A stretch of DNA of 64,000 bases from Planctomycetota bacterium (GTDB lineage Bacteria; Planctomycetota; UBA1135; GCA-002686595): NCBI GenBank assembly GCA_029259595.1, contig JAJDEW010000086.1, forward strand, positions 1 through 64,000, written 5' to 3'. Under the pieces are notes generated by a model. It did no database searches. It had not been told where the DNA came from and was given only the letters and a program-made list of their open reading frames with translations. The translations under genes and the position numbers were made by a program. This document shows, piece after piece, positions 26,965-36,302 of the stretch. Each line of letters begins with the position of its first letter. Position 1 is the first letter of the stretch.

Positions 26965-28572
26965 ATGGAAGCAACACGATACGAAAGCTACTGGCCCGAA
27001 GGCGTCCAGCTGACGGCCCCCCTGCTCGACCGGCACATGGGGATCCTCTCCCATGCGGCCCTGGCCTTCGTCGCCGGTCTCGAGCGACGCTTCCGCGCAC
27101 GGCGGCTCGGCTTGATCGAGCGGCGCGAGGAAGTCCAGGACAAGCTCGACGCAGGCTGGAATCCCGACTTCCTCGAGGAAACCCGGGCGATCCGCGAGTC
27201 CGACTGGCGCGTGTCGCCGGTCCCCGCCGACCTGCGCGACCGACGGGTGGAGATCACCGGCCCGGTCGATCGCAAGATGATCATCAACGCCCTGAACTCG
27301 GGCGCCAAGGTGTTCATGGCCGACTTCGAGGACTCGAACTCGCCCACCTGGACGAACACGATCGAGGGGCAGATCAACCTCTTCGACGCCGTGCGGCGCC
27401 GGATCGACTTCAATCATCCCAAGACGGGCAAGCTCTACCGCCTGCGCGAACAGATCGCCACCCTGGTGGTGCGCCCGCGCGGCTGGCACATGGTCGACAA
27501 GCACGTGCTGATCGACGGCGAGCCCGTCTCCGCCGCGCTGCTCGACTTCGGCCTCTACTTCTTCCACAACGCCCGCGAGCTCGTCGACCGCGGCAGCGGC
27601 CCGTACTTCTACCTGCCGAAGCTCGAGAGCCACCTCGAAGCACGCCTCTGGAACGACGTCTTCATCGCCGCCCAGGACGAGCTGAAGATCCCTCGCGGCA
27701 CGATCAAGGCCACCGTTCTGATCGAGACCATCCTCGCGGCCTTCGAAATGCACGAGATCCTGTACGAGCTGCGCGAGCACTCGTCGGGCCTCAACTGCGG
27801 CCGTTGGGACTACATCTTCAGCTTCATCAAGCGCTTCCGCGCCCGACCCGACTTCGTCTTTCCGGACCGGGGCTCGGTCGGCATGACCCGGCACTTCCTG
27901 CGCTCCTACAGCCAGCTGCTCATTCAAACCTGTCATCGTCGTGGAGCACACGCGATGGGCGGCATGGCGGCGCAGATCCCGATCAAGCACGACCTCGAGC
28001 GCAACGCCTTCGCCATCTCGAAGGTGACGGAAGACAAGCGCCGCGAGGCGGGCGCCGGACACGACGGCACGTGGGTCGCGCATCCCGGTCTCATCTCCGT
28101 GGCGCGTGAGGTCTTCGACCAGCACATGCCCGAGGCGGACCAGATGCATCGCCTGCGTGAAGACGTGCAAGTGGACGCCAGCGACCTCCTGCGCGTTCCG
28201 AAGGGCAAGATCACCGAAGCCGGACTGCGACAGAACCTGTCGGTCGGCGTTCGGTACCTGTCGGCCTGGCTCGACGGGAACGGCTGCGTCCCGATCTTCC
28301 ATCTCATGGAAGACGCAGCGACGGCAGAAATCTCGCGCACCCAAGTCTGGCAATGGGTCCACAACGGCGCGCGATTGGAAGATGGGCGGGTGGTCACCGA
28401 AGAGCTCGTGCGGGACATCCTGCGCGAGGAAGTCGAGACGATCCGTACACAAGCGGGAGACGCTCGGTTCCTTTCGAACACGTTCGACAAGGCGGCGAAG
28501 CTGTTCGAAAGACTGATCCTTCAAGAAGAGCTCGAGGAATTCCTCACGCTCGCGGCATACGAACTCATCTGA
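26965..28572 (+). CDS. aceB: Malate synthase A
   Basis: 535 residues, the normal size of the AceB type. It condenses glyoxylate with acetyl-CoA to malate in the cytoplasm. Visible family signals are [13 protein letters not shown] (acid ligands), [16 protein letters not shown] (about 170-185, the PROSITE-like signature), [35 protein letters not shown] and [15 protein letters not shown], plus [10 protein letters not shown]-like sequence near the C-terminus. The next gene, isocitrate lyase, starts 14 bp after the stop, so the glyoxylate shunt is encoded as an operon. This fits growth on acetate or fatty acids. Confidence 0.97.
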   Translation: MEATRYESYWPEGVQLTAPLLDRHMGILSHAALAFVAGLERRFRARRLGLIERREEVQDKLDAGWNPDFLEETRAIRESDWRVSPVPADLRDRRVEITGPVDRKMIINALNSGAKVFMADFEDSNSPTWTNTIEGQINLFDAVRRRIDFNHPKTGKLYRLREQIATLVVRPRGWHMVDKHVLIDGEPVSAALLDFGLYFFHNARELVDRGSGPYFYLPKLESHLEARLWNDVFIAAQDELKIPRGTIKATVLIETILAAFEMHEILYELREHSSGLNCGRWDYIFSFIKRFRARPDFVFPDRGSVGMTRHFLRSYSQLLIQTCHRRGAHAMGGMAAQIPIKHDLERNAFAISKVTEDKRREAGAGHDGTWVAHPGLISVAREVFDQHMPEADQMHRLREDVQVDASDLLRVPKGKITEAGLRQNLSVGVRYLSAWLDGNGCVPIFHLMEDAATAEISRTQVWQWVHNGARLEDGRVVTEELVRDILREEVETIRTQAGDARFLSNTFDKAAKLFERLILQEELEEFLTLAAYELI

Positions 28573-28586
28573 CTCAGAGCACCACC

Positions 28587-29882
28587 ATGGCGACGAACTC
28601 GTACCTTCCCGATTGGTCCAACGGCACGCCCGAAACCGCGAACCGCTGGCAGGGCATTCAGCGTGACTACACTCCGGACGAAGTGGCCCGGCTGCGCGGC
28701 TCCGTCCGCATCGAGCACACGCTCGCCCGCCTGGGCGCCGAGCGGCTCTGGAAGCTCGTCAACAACGAAGCCTACATCCACGCCTTGGGAGCCTTGACCG
28801 GCAACCAGGCCATGCAGATGGTCCGCGCGGGTCTGAAGGCCATCTACCTTTCGGGTTGGCAGGTCGCGGCCGATGCGAACAACGCCGGGCAGATGTACCC
28901 GGACCAGAGCCTGTATCCCGCCAACAGCGTCCCGCAGGTCGTCAAGCGCATCAATCAATGTCTCCAGCGCGCGGACCAGATCGCGCACATGGAAGGCAAC
29001 ACGGACACGGAGTGGTTCGCGCCGATCGTCGCCGACGCCGAAGCCGGTTTCGGTGGCCCCTTGAACGCCTTCGAGTTGATGAAGTCCATGATCGAAGCCG
29101 GCGCCGCGGGCGTTCACTTCGAGGACCAGCTCGCCTCCGAGAAGAAGTGTGGGCACCTGGGCGGCAAGGTCCTCGTCCCGACCTCGTCCTTCGTCCGCAC
29201 GCTGAACGCGGCGCGGCTCGCGGCGGACGTCTGTGGCGTTCCCACCGTCCTGATCGCACGGACCGACGCCAATGCGGCGGGGATCCTCACGAGCGACATC
29301 GATGAGCGCGACCGGCCCTTCCTGACCGGTGAGCGCACGCCTGAAGGCTTCTTCCGCACGAGCGCCGGCCTCGACCAAGCCGTCTCGCGCGGCATCGCCT
29401 ACGCGCCCTATGCGGACATGGTCTGGTGCGAGACGTCGAAGCCCGACCTCGACGAAGCCAAGCGCTTCGCGGAGTCGATCCACACGCTCTTTCCCGGCAA
29501 GCTCCTGGCCTACAACTGCTCACCGTCCTTCAACTGGAAGGCCAAGCTCGACGACGTCACGATCGCCAAGTTCCAGCGCGAACTGGGAGCGATGGGCTAC
29601 AAGTTCCAGTTCGTCACGCTGGCCGGCTTCCACGCCCTGAATCACGGCATGTTCGAGCTGGCGAGCCAGTACCGCGACCGCGGTATGGCCGCCTACTCCG
29701 AGCTGCAGCAGAGCGAATTCGACAGCGAACGGGACGGCTACACCGCGACGCGCCACCAGCACGAAGTCGGCACCGGCTACTTCGACGCGGTCTCCCAGGC
29801 GGTCTCCGGCGGCTGCTCGTCGACGACGGCGCTCGAAGGCTCCACGGAAGCCGAGCAGTTCCAGGATCGCCAAGCGTCGTAG
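28587..29882 (+). CDS. aceA: Isocitrate lyase
   Basis: 431 residues. It splits isocitrate into succinate and glyoxylate, feeding malate synthase encoded just upstream. The catalytic signature KKCGHLGGK has Cys188 in the active-site position (Cys195 in E. coli). Other family signals are [45 protein letters not shown] and [10 protein letters not shown]. The ATG at 28587 matches the normal N-terminus. A hairpin with a T-run follows the stop codon at about 29914-29956, so the aceBA transcript probably ends there. Confidence 0.97.
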   Translation: MATNSYLPDWSNGTPETANRWQGIQRDYTPDEVARLRGSVRIEHTLARLGAERLWKLVNNEAYIHALGALTGNQAMQMVRAGLKAIYLSGWQVAADANNAGQMYPDQSLYPANSVPQVVKRINQCLQRADQIAHMEGNTDTEWFAPIVADAEAGFGGPLNAFELMKSMIEAGAAGVHFEDQLASEKKCGHLGGKVLVPTSSFVRTLNAARLAADVCGVPTVLIARTDANAAGILTSDIDERDRPFLTGERTPEGFFRTSAGLDQAVSRGIAYAPYADMVWCETSKPDLDEAKRFAESIHTLFPGKLLAYNCSPSFNWKAKLDDVTIAKFQRELGAMGYKFQFVTLAGFHALNHGMFELASQYRDRGMAAYSELQQSEFDSERDGYTATRHQHEVGTGYFDAVSQAVSGGCSSTTALEGSTEAEQFQDRQAS

Positions 29883-29913
29883 AGCGCTGAACACATCTGC
29901 ACCCCCCCCTTGT

Positions 29914-29956
29914 GGGCGCTCCGTTCGGTTCATCCGGCGGGGCGCCCCTCTTTTTG
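29914..29956 (+). terminator. Intrinsic terminator after aceBA
   Basis: A GGGCGC/GCGCCC stem (29914-29919 with 29942-29947), with a further CCG/CGG pairing inside, is followed by CTCTTTTTG. This stem plus T-run is unusual in such a GC-rich sequence and ends the glyoxylate shunt operon. Confidence 0.75.
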
Positions 29957-30021
29957 TCGTGGACTCTCCCGCGGTGGACGGCACCTTGGGGGCTCACGCC
30001 CTCCCGCCCACGCCATCGACG

Positions 30022-31200
30022 ATGATCCAGCCCGCCGCCCCGCTGTCCCCGCCTTCGCGCATCCTTCTCGGACCCGGCCCCTCCGACGTTCCGCCGTCGA
30101 TCCTCGCGGCGCTCGGCAAGCCCACGGTCGGGCACCTCGACCCGACCTTCCTCGCGGCCATGGACGAGACGCGCGACATGTTGCGCGCGGTGTTCGCGAC
30201 GGAGAACGAGCTCACGTTCCCGATGTCGGGGACGGGCTCCGCGGGCATGGAGACCTGCTTCGTCAACCTGATCGAACCCGGCGACCGTGTCCTGATCGGT
30301 AGCGCGGGCGTCTTCGGCACGCGCATGGCCGAAGTCGCGCGCCGCGCCGGAGCCGAGGTCACGGTGGTCGAAGGCGAATGGGGTCGCGCGCTCGATCCCG
30401 AGCGCTTGCTGGCGGCCGGCCAAGGCGGCGCCTTCAAGCTCCTTGCCGCTGTGCACGCCGAGACCTCGACGGGCGTCCTTCAGGATCCGCGCGAGCTCCG
30501 GCGCGTGGCGGACGAGCTCGACGCGCTGTTGGTCCTCGACTGCGTCACGTCGGTCGGCGGCGTGGCGGTCGAGCTCGACGCCTGGAAGGTCGACGCCGCC
30601 TACTCGGGCACGCAGAAGTGCCTCGCGTGTCCGCCGGGCCTCTCCCCGGTCACGTTTTCGAAGCGGGCGGTCGAGGCCCTCTCCGCCCGCAGTACTCCGG
30701 TGCAGAGCTGGTACCTCGACCTCTCGATGATCCGCAACTACTGGGGATCCGAGCGCGCCTACCACCACACGGCTCCGATCAACATGCTGTACGGCTTGCA
30801 CGAGGCGCTGCGGCTCGTCCTCGTCGAAGGCCTCGCCGCGCGCCACGCGCGCCACCGGACGAACGCAGCGGCCCTGTGGGCGGGGCTCGAAGCGCTCGGG
30901 CTCGAGCTCCTGGTTCCCGCCGCCGAACGGCTCGTCCCGCTGACCACCGTCTCCGTTCCCGACGGGATCGACGAGAAGAAGGTGCGGGCGCACCTCCTGC
31001 GCGAGTACTCGCTGGAGATCGGCGGTGGCCTCGGTCCGCTGGCCGGGCGTGTCTGGCGCATCGGCCTGATGGGTTCGGGCTCGAAGCGCGCCAACGTCGA
31101 GCTGTGCCTCGCAGCCCTCCGCTCGGCCCTGGCCGAGCAGGGCTACACGGCGGACAACGACCCCCTGGCCGCCGCCGCCGGCGTCTACGCCGCGGACTGA
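30022..31200 (+). CDS. Class V aminotransferase, alanine/serine-glyoxylate type
   Basis: 392 residues. PLP-dependent transamination of glyoxylate (to glycine) with alanine or serine is the likely reaction. Signals: [14 protein letters not shown] at the N-terminus, [19 protein letters not shown] (phosphate region), [22 protein letters not shown] (the Asp that pairs with the pyridine N) and [13 protein letters not shown] with Schiff-base Lys199. It stands next to isocitrate lyase and malate synthase, a context that fits glyoxylate disposal. ATG 30022 is preferred; GTG 29959 would add a Pro-rich leader. A terminator lies between it and aceA, so it has its own promoter or runs on read-through. 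Confidence 0.92.
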   Translation: MIQPAAPLSPPSRILLGPGPSDVPPSILAALGKPTVGHLDPTFLAAMDETRDMLRAVFATENELTFPMSGTGSAGMETCFVNLIEPGDRVLIGSAGVFGTRMAEVARRAGAEVTVVEGEWGRALDPERLLAAGQGGAFKLLAAVHAETSTGVLQDPRELRRVADELDALLVLDCVTSVGGVAVELDAWKVDAAYSGTQKCLACPPGLSPVTFSKRAVEALSARSTPVQSWYLDLSMIRNYWGSERAYHHTAPINMLYGLHEALRLVLVEGLAARHARHRTNAAALWAGLEALGLELLVPAAERLVPLTTVSVPDGIDEKKVRAHLLREYSLEIGGGLGPLAGRVWRIGLMGSGSKRANVELCLAALRSALAEQGYTADNDPLAAAAGVYAAD

Positions 31201-31240
31201 GCGGCTTCGCTGCGGCGCGCGCCGCCCGCCGGAGTCCGGC

Positions 31241-32296
31241 TCACGGCAGCGCGGCCAGCGCGTCGCGCAGCTTGGGAGCCGCCTCGCGCAGCGAGAGCCG
31301 GGCCTCTTCGACGTTGCGGTCGACGGCCGCCGACCAGGCGCGATTCAGCCAACGCTCACCGCTCGAGAAGGCCGACAGCACCTCGGTGAAGGTCCCGATG
31401 CCGTGGCGAATCGCGATCGCCTGGCGACCCTCGACGAACGGGATGCAGCGGTCCGTGAACAGCGGATCGAGCGCGGAGGAGATCTCCTGATCCGCCAGCT
31501 CGTCGGCACGCTCGGCCAGTCCGTCGACGACCGTGCTGAGCTCACGCAGATGGCGCTTCAAGAGCCCGATGTCGCTCGTCTCGTCGTCGGCGGACCCCGA
31601 CCCGGCGCGATCGCTGCGCTTAAGGGCAACGCCCGACACCATGGCGATCACCGCCAGCGCGAACATCCAGGCCAGCTGCCAGCCGCCGAAGGTGAACTCG
31701 CGGTTGATGCGGGCGGTGGCCTCCTGGATGCCGGCGGAACGCAGGCGCTCGATCTGCTCGGGCCCGAGGAAGGTGCCGGCCGGAAGCCGTTCGGGCAGCT
31801 GGAAGATCAGGTCGGCCGTCAGCTCCTCTCCAACGAGCGAGCCGTCGCTGACCGGCAGCTCGCCATCGGCGACGGGCACGGTCTCGATCTCGGCCGCCCG
31901 GAGGTCGAGCAGGTTCTTCGGCGTCAGGCGCTCGCCGCGCTTCAGGGTGGTCGTCGTGAACGACAGCATCACGGCCTCGTCCAGCACGCGCCCGGCGAGG
32001 GCCTCGTCCGCGACCGCGATCGTTTCGTTGGGACGCGTCGGGTTGCGGACCTGGACCCGCTCGATGCCAGCGGCGGCCAGCCGCCCGACCGTCGCCGCGT
32101 CGAGGGGCGAATCGGCTTCCACGAGCGGTGCCTCCTGCCCGTCGACGGTGACCGGGTGCAGGAGGTATTCGCCGGGCAGCGCCTGGCCGGCTTCGATGTT
32201 CTTCCAGACGCCGGCCTTGTCGCTGTTCGCGGCGGAGATGCCGCCCATCACCATGCCGAGGGTGAGGAGCCAGTTTCCGAGGGTCGATTTGCTCAT
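31241..32296 (-). CDS. Two-TM protein encoded after an OPT transporter (unknown function)
   Basis: 351 residues; I do not recognise a family. Residues 5-25 are a hydrophobic segment, residues about 30-190 an outside domain, 205-225 a second membrane helix (WQLAWMFALAVIAMVSGVAL), and 240-351 a helical cytoplasmic part with a Leu/Arg heptad. The outside domain has two related units of the form LDAATVGRLAAAGIERVQV and LGPEQIERLRSAGIQEATA, suggesting an internal duplication. It starts 10 bp after the OPT stop and is surely in the same operon, so it may be a partner or regulator of that transporter. Confidence 0.75.
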   Translation of the reverse strand: MSKSTLGNWLLTLGMVMGGISAANSDKAGVWKNIEAGQALPGEYLLHPVTVDGQEAPLVEADSPLDAATVGRLAAAGIERVQVRNPTRPNETIAVADEALAGRVLDEAVMLSFTTTTLKRGERLTPKNLLDLRAAEIETVPVADGELPVSDGSLVGEELTADLIFQLPERLPAGTFLGPEQIERLRSAGIQEATARINREFTFGGWQLAWMFALAVIAMVSGVALKRSDRAGSGSADDETSDIGLLKRHLRELSTVVDGLAERADELADQEISSALDPLFTDRCIPFVEGRQAIAIRHGIGTFTEVLSAFSSGERWLNRAWSAAVDRNVEEARLSLREAAPKLRDALAALP

Positions 32297-32306
32297 GTCG
32301 GGGCTC

Positions 32307-34088
32307 CTAGAAGACCTGCAAGAAGGCGAAGAAGACGCCGAGGATGCCCTCGCCGACGAGCATGCCCGCCGCGAAGGGAACGCCCCAGCTCTCGGTCCAG
32401 CCGCTGCCTTTGAGCTTCGTGAAGAGCATCTGGATCAGGCAGCCGAGCCCGTAGGGCAGAAGGTAGGCGAAGGGCAGGTACATCGAGAGGCCGACCAGAA
32501 CGCCGAGCCCCGCGATGCCCGACATCGAGAGCAGGATGCCCATCAAGCCGCCCATGCCGTAGAGCGGGTACGGCACGTCGCCGCCGCGGATGCCGTCGAT
32601 CGCGCTCTGCAGCGTCACCGCCTGGGCGGCGGGCATCTCGTCCATCCCGAAGGCCACGCCGTAGGTCTCGAGGTTTTGCGTGGCGAGCACGTGAACGACG
32701 CCGAGGCAGACCAGCGGACCGATCCAGACCGTCGCGAGCTCCAGGAACTGCTGACGGGCTGGCATGCCCCCCACCATGTGACCGGTCTTCAGGTCTTGCA
32801 TCATGTCCGCGCACAGCGTGATCGCGACGCACACCGCGGCACCGATCAGCACCGCCGGGCCGACCTGGTTCGAGGTCAACAGGAGGCAGATCATCACGGT
32901 CAGAAGCGCCATGCCGGAGATCGGGCTCCAGTCCGTCATGCCGGTGCACTGCGCGATGACGATGCCGGCGAACCACATCCAGGCGGTGCCGACGCCGGCG
33001 ATCAGGAGGGCCTACAGGGTACTGCCGTCCGTGATTGTGCCCCGGGCGGCCAGGAAGAGCACCGCGAAGGCCAGCGGAATCGCGATAGCCAGGACACCGA
33101 GCGGCAGCTCCTCGCGCTCACCCTGTGCGCCCGGTGAACGCTTCATGCTCTTCAGCGCGCCACCGATCGAGGGGATCGCGAAGATCAGCCCCATCAAGGC
33201 GCCGCCCATCAACATGCCGATACCGATCGACTTGGTCAGGTTGGCCCGCGCCCAACCGGGAGCCGCGGCGGCCGCGACGTCATCGGGCATCCAACCGGCG
33301 GAGTGCGCGATCGGCGAGATGATCAAGTAGGCGAGCACACCGCCCGCGAGGACCACGAGTCCGGGGCGTCCCGTGATGAACCCGGCCCCGATCGCGAAGG
33401 GGGCGATGGCCCAGTCGAACCCCATCGAGGGCAGCCAGAAGTCCCCGATCACCGGCAGCGTCTCGAACCAGGCGCCCAGGTTGACGTGATCGTTGGAGAT
33501 CCAGGAGACGCCCAGGTCGCCGTAGCCCCACCAACCGAAGGCGGAGGTCTGCGTGAAGAAGAAGATCAGCATCGAGAGTCCGACGCCCGCGAGCAGGACC
33601 TGCGACTTGCGCACCCCTTCGCCGGGCGAACGCAGCACCGCGGCCACCGCGGTGCCGGTCGGGAAGCGCAGGCGGTCGAACTCGATCATCTGCTTGCGCG
33701 TCGGGATGATGAAGGCGACGCCGAGCAACGCCCCCGCCACGCAAGCCGCCCCGAGCCAGATCGGATCGACCCGGACGCCGAGCAGGTAGAGGACCGGGAC
33801 GGTGAAGATGACGCCGGAGTTCGACGTGTTCACCGACGAAGCGATCGTCTGCGCGATGTTGTTCTCGACGATCGTGCCCTTCTTGAGGAGTCCGCGCAGG
33901 ACCCCCCAACCCAGGACGGCGGCGATCGCGCTGCCTCCCAGGGTGAAGCCGATCTTCAGGCCGGAATACGTGATCGCCGCGTTCATCACGACGCCGATCA
34001 GGATTCCGAAGACCACGGCGGACACCGTGATCTCGCGATAGCGATTCTGGAACAGACCCGTCGGACGGGTCGGGGTGGCTTGGCTCAA
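32307..34088 (-). pseudogene. OPT family oligopeptide/metal-chelate transporter, interrupted by in-frame TAG
   Basis: The reading frame encodes about 592 residues with 14-16 hydrophobic helices typical of the OPT family: AITYSGLKIGFTLGG, GTIVENNIAQTIASSVNTSNSGVIFTVP and LPTGTAVAAVLRS-like segments, and further on DMMQDLKTGHMVG. A single amber codon at 33012-33014 splits it after about 358 residues; the frame on both sides is the same, so one base change explains it. The terminal stop is also TAG. It may be a young pseudogene, an assembly error, or a suppressed stop. The TTG start at 34088 is supported by GAGGAGGA (34096-34103). A longer upstream in-frame region looks noncoding. Confidence 0.85.
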
Positions 34089-34095
34089 GGGAGAC

Positions 34096-34103
34096 TCCTC
34101 CTC
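34096..34103 (-). promoter_or_regulatory. Shine-Dalgarno site deciding the TTG start of the OPT gene
   Basis: On the minus strand this reads GAGGAGGA, seven bases before TTG at 34088. Its strength and spacing support the non-ATG start and place the N-terminus just before SQATPTRPTG. Confidence 0.7.
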
Positions 34104-34272
34104 GGGGGCTGGAAGGCGCACAGGATCCACGGACAGGCCCCGGGCGGCAAGGGAAAGCGGGAGGAGCCTCGCGCCGCCCGCCCGTGCTGCCCGTGCTGGC
34201 GGGCCGCCCGCACGGGCGAAGAGCAACGAGCGGGGTGTCGTTCCGCCGACTCCGAAGCGGCCGAATCCGGAG

Positions 34273-34689
34273 TCAGGCCCCGACCAGGGTGACCGTCACG
34301 CGTCGCCTATGGCCCCTGTGACGGTGTTCGTAGAGGTAGAGCCCCTGCCAGGTCCCGAGCTCGAGCCGCCCCCCGTCGAACGGGAGGACGAGGGACGTCT
34401 GGGTGAGCGTCGCGCGCACATGGGCCGGCATGTCGTCGGGGCCCTCCGCCGTGTGGCGGAAGAGCGGGTCCCCGTCGGGCACGGCCCGCGCCAGCCAGGC
34501 CTCGAGGTCACGCCGCACCGTCGGGTCGGCGTTCTCGCAGACGATCAGGGAGGCGCTCGTGTGCTGGAGGAAGACGGTGCAGAGCCCCGTCGACAGGCCC
34601 GAGCCCCGGACGATCGCGTCGACCTCGGCCGTGATGTCGAGCGTCCCGCGCCCGCCGGTTTCGAAGCTCAAGAGCGCGCGCTGGACCAT
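34273..34689 (-). CDS. YjbQ family (UPF0047) protein
   Basis: 138 residues, the standard YjbQ length. The family forms compact trimers; some members have weak thiamine-phosphate synthase activity, but the physiological role is unclear. Signals: QHTSASLIVCENADPTVRRDLEAWL at about 42-66, AEGPDDMPAHVRATLTQTSL, and the C-terminal LGTWQGLYLYEHRHRG. The ATG at 34689 gives the usual start MVQRALLSF. It is divergent from the GT-C membrane gene, with a 110-bp intergenic region that presumably holds both promoters. Confidence 0.92.
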   Translation of the reverse strand: MVQRALLSFETGGRGTLDITAEVDAIVRGSGLSTGLCTVFLQHTSASLIVCENADPTVRRDLEAWLARAVPDGDPLFRHTAEGPDDMPAHVRATLTQTSLVLPFDGGRLELGTWQGLYLYEHRHRGHRRRVTVTLVGA

Positions 34690-34799
34690 GGCGCGGGATG
34701 GTAGCCGCTGCGAGCCCTCCGGCGGAACCTCGTCGGCTCGACCTGCAAAAAAGCCGTCCCGTTCTCCTCCGGCCGCGTTCGATCGGGAAGACTCTGGCG

Positions 34800-36302
34800 A
34801 TGGTCGAGCCGCACGAGCACGCGAACGCACGGCGCAGGAGCGACGGAGCGCGGGAGCGCTTCGTCCTGCTCGCGCTCGTCGCGGCCGCGCTGGCGCTGCG
34901 CGTCGCGAACGCCTGGTTCACGAGCCTGCACCTCGACGACTTCCACAGCCTCTTCCACGCGCGCGCCGCGAGCTGGACCGAGTTCTTCGTCATGCTCGTG
35001 CGCGACAACCATCCGCCGCTCTCCTTCGCGCTGCTGCGGGTCGTGCGCGCGCTGGTTGGCGAATCGGAGCTCCTCCTGCGCGTTCCGGCCCTGCTCGCGG
35101 GCGTCCTGTGCGTCCCCGTCGCCTGGCGACTCGCGCGGCGTGCGGGGGACGGCCCCGCACGGATCTTCGCCACCGCCCTCGTCGCCGCCTCGTCGCTGCA
35201 TCTCGAGCTCTCGAGCGACCTGCGCATGTACGCTCTGCTCGCGCTCGCGACGGCGGGCTTCGTGGACGCCGTCTGCGACGTGCTCGAAGGCGAAGGCGGC
35301 GTCGTGCGGTTGGCGGCCTGGTGCACGGTCGGCCTGCACACGCACTACCACTTCGTCCACGCGCTGCTCGTCATCGGCGGCACGGCGCTGGTTCTGGTCG
35401 TCTTCCATCCGCGCCTGCGCGCGGCACGCAGCGGCCTCTTGCGCGGGTTCGCGGCGGCGGCGCTCCTGTCGACCCCGTGGTTTTTGTTCGGCTTTCGCGA
35501 GCAGCTCCTCGGGCACGACCTCGCTCCCGGCGGCAGCTCCGTCACGCCGCTCCGGTTCCTGGAGAGCCTCGTCCACCTCGTCTACCTGAACATCGGTCTC
35601 GCGGGAACCCTGCGACCGCTGGTCCTCTTCGCCGGTGCGCTGACGCTCGTCGCCGCGGGCTGCGGAGCGCTGCGGCTCGCGCGCACCGCCGAGCGACTCC
35701 CGCTGGTCGCGGCCGGACTGGGCCTGCCCGTCTGGAGCGCCGCCTTCGCGCTCGCCTTCCCGCGCGGCGGCTTCGAGTGGCGCTACCTCGCGGGCGCGAT
35801 CGTGCCCTTCACCGTCCTCGTGGCGGCCGCGGCCGCCGGACCCGGCCCGCTCCTGCGCCTGCGTCGCGGTCTCGCCGCCTTCCTCGTCGTCGCGGCCGCT
35901 GGACTCGCGCTCGCGAACGTGCCCGACCCCGGCGGCGAGAACTACGCGGGGGGAGTGCGCTCGATCCTCGCGCGCCTGCGCCCCGGTGACGCGGTCGTCG
36001 CGGCCGACTGGCAGCCACGCCTCTTCCCGCACAGCGGCGGGTGGAACTGGTACGCACCGCGCCTCGCGACCCCGAGGCGCGCCTTGCCCCCGCTGCTCGA
36101 GCACACTGACGACTTCGCCCTGGCGGCGGGGGTCGAGCTCGAGCGCTACGAGCGGGTGTTCGTCATCGGGCGCTCGCTCCCGACGGACGTCCCGCTCTTC
36201 CTGCGGCTGCGCAGCGCCTTCGACACGGAGCAGGCCAGCGTCTTCGGACGCTCGGTCTGGGTCGTCCTCTTCAGCCGCTCCGCTCGCCCTACTGACGGGT
36301 GA
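34800..36302 (+). CDS. GT-C type membrane glycosyltransferase-like protein
   Basis: 500 residues with about 11 hydrophobic helices. The first external loop has LHLDDFHSLFHARA, the acidic Asp-Asp motif seen in polyprenyl-phosphate-dependent GT-C enzymes (PMT/ArnT-like), followed by DNHPPLSFALLRV, which is very typical of that group. It likely moves a sugar from a lipid carrier to an acceptor on the outer face of the inner membrane. The soluble C-terminal domain (about 370-500) has no recognised motif. The ATG at 34800 starts a basic leader. Its last 14 bp overlap the convergent giant lipoprotein gene. Confidence 0.85.
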   Translation: MVEPHEHANARRRSDGARERFVLLALVAAALALRVANAWFTSLHLDDFHSLFHARAASWTEFFVMLVRDNHPPLSFALLRVVRALVGESELLLRVPALLAGVLCVPVAWRLARRAGDGPARIFATALVAASSLHLELSSDLRMYALLALATAGFVDAVCDVLEGEGGVVRLAAWCTVGLHTHYHFVHALLVIGGTALVLVVFHPRLRAARSGLLRGFAAAALLSTPWFLFGFREQLLGHDLAPGGSSVTPLRFLESLVHLVYLNIGLAGTLRPLVLFAGALTLVAAGCGALRLARTAERLPLVAAGLGLPVWSAAFALAFPRGGFEWRYLAGAIVPFTVLVAAAAAGPGPLLRLRRGLAAFLVVAAAGLALANVPDPGGENYAGGVRSILARLRPGDAVVAADWQPRLFPHSGGWNWYAPRLATPRRALPPLLEHTDDFALAAGVELERYERVFVIGRSLPTDVPLFLRLRSAFDTEQASVFGRSVWVVLFSRSARPTDG

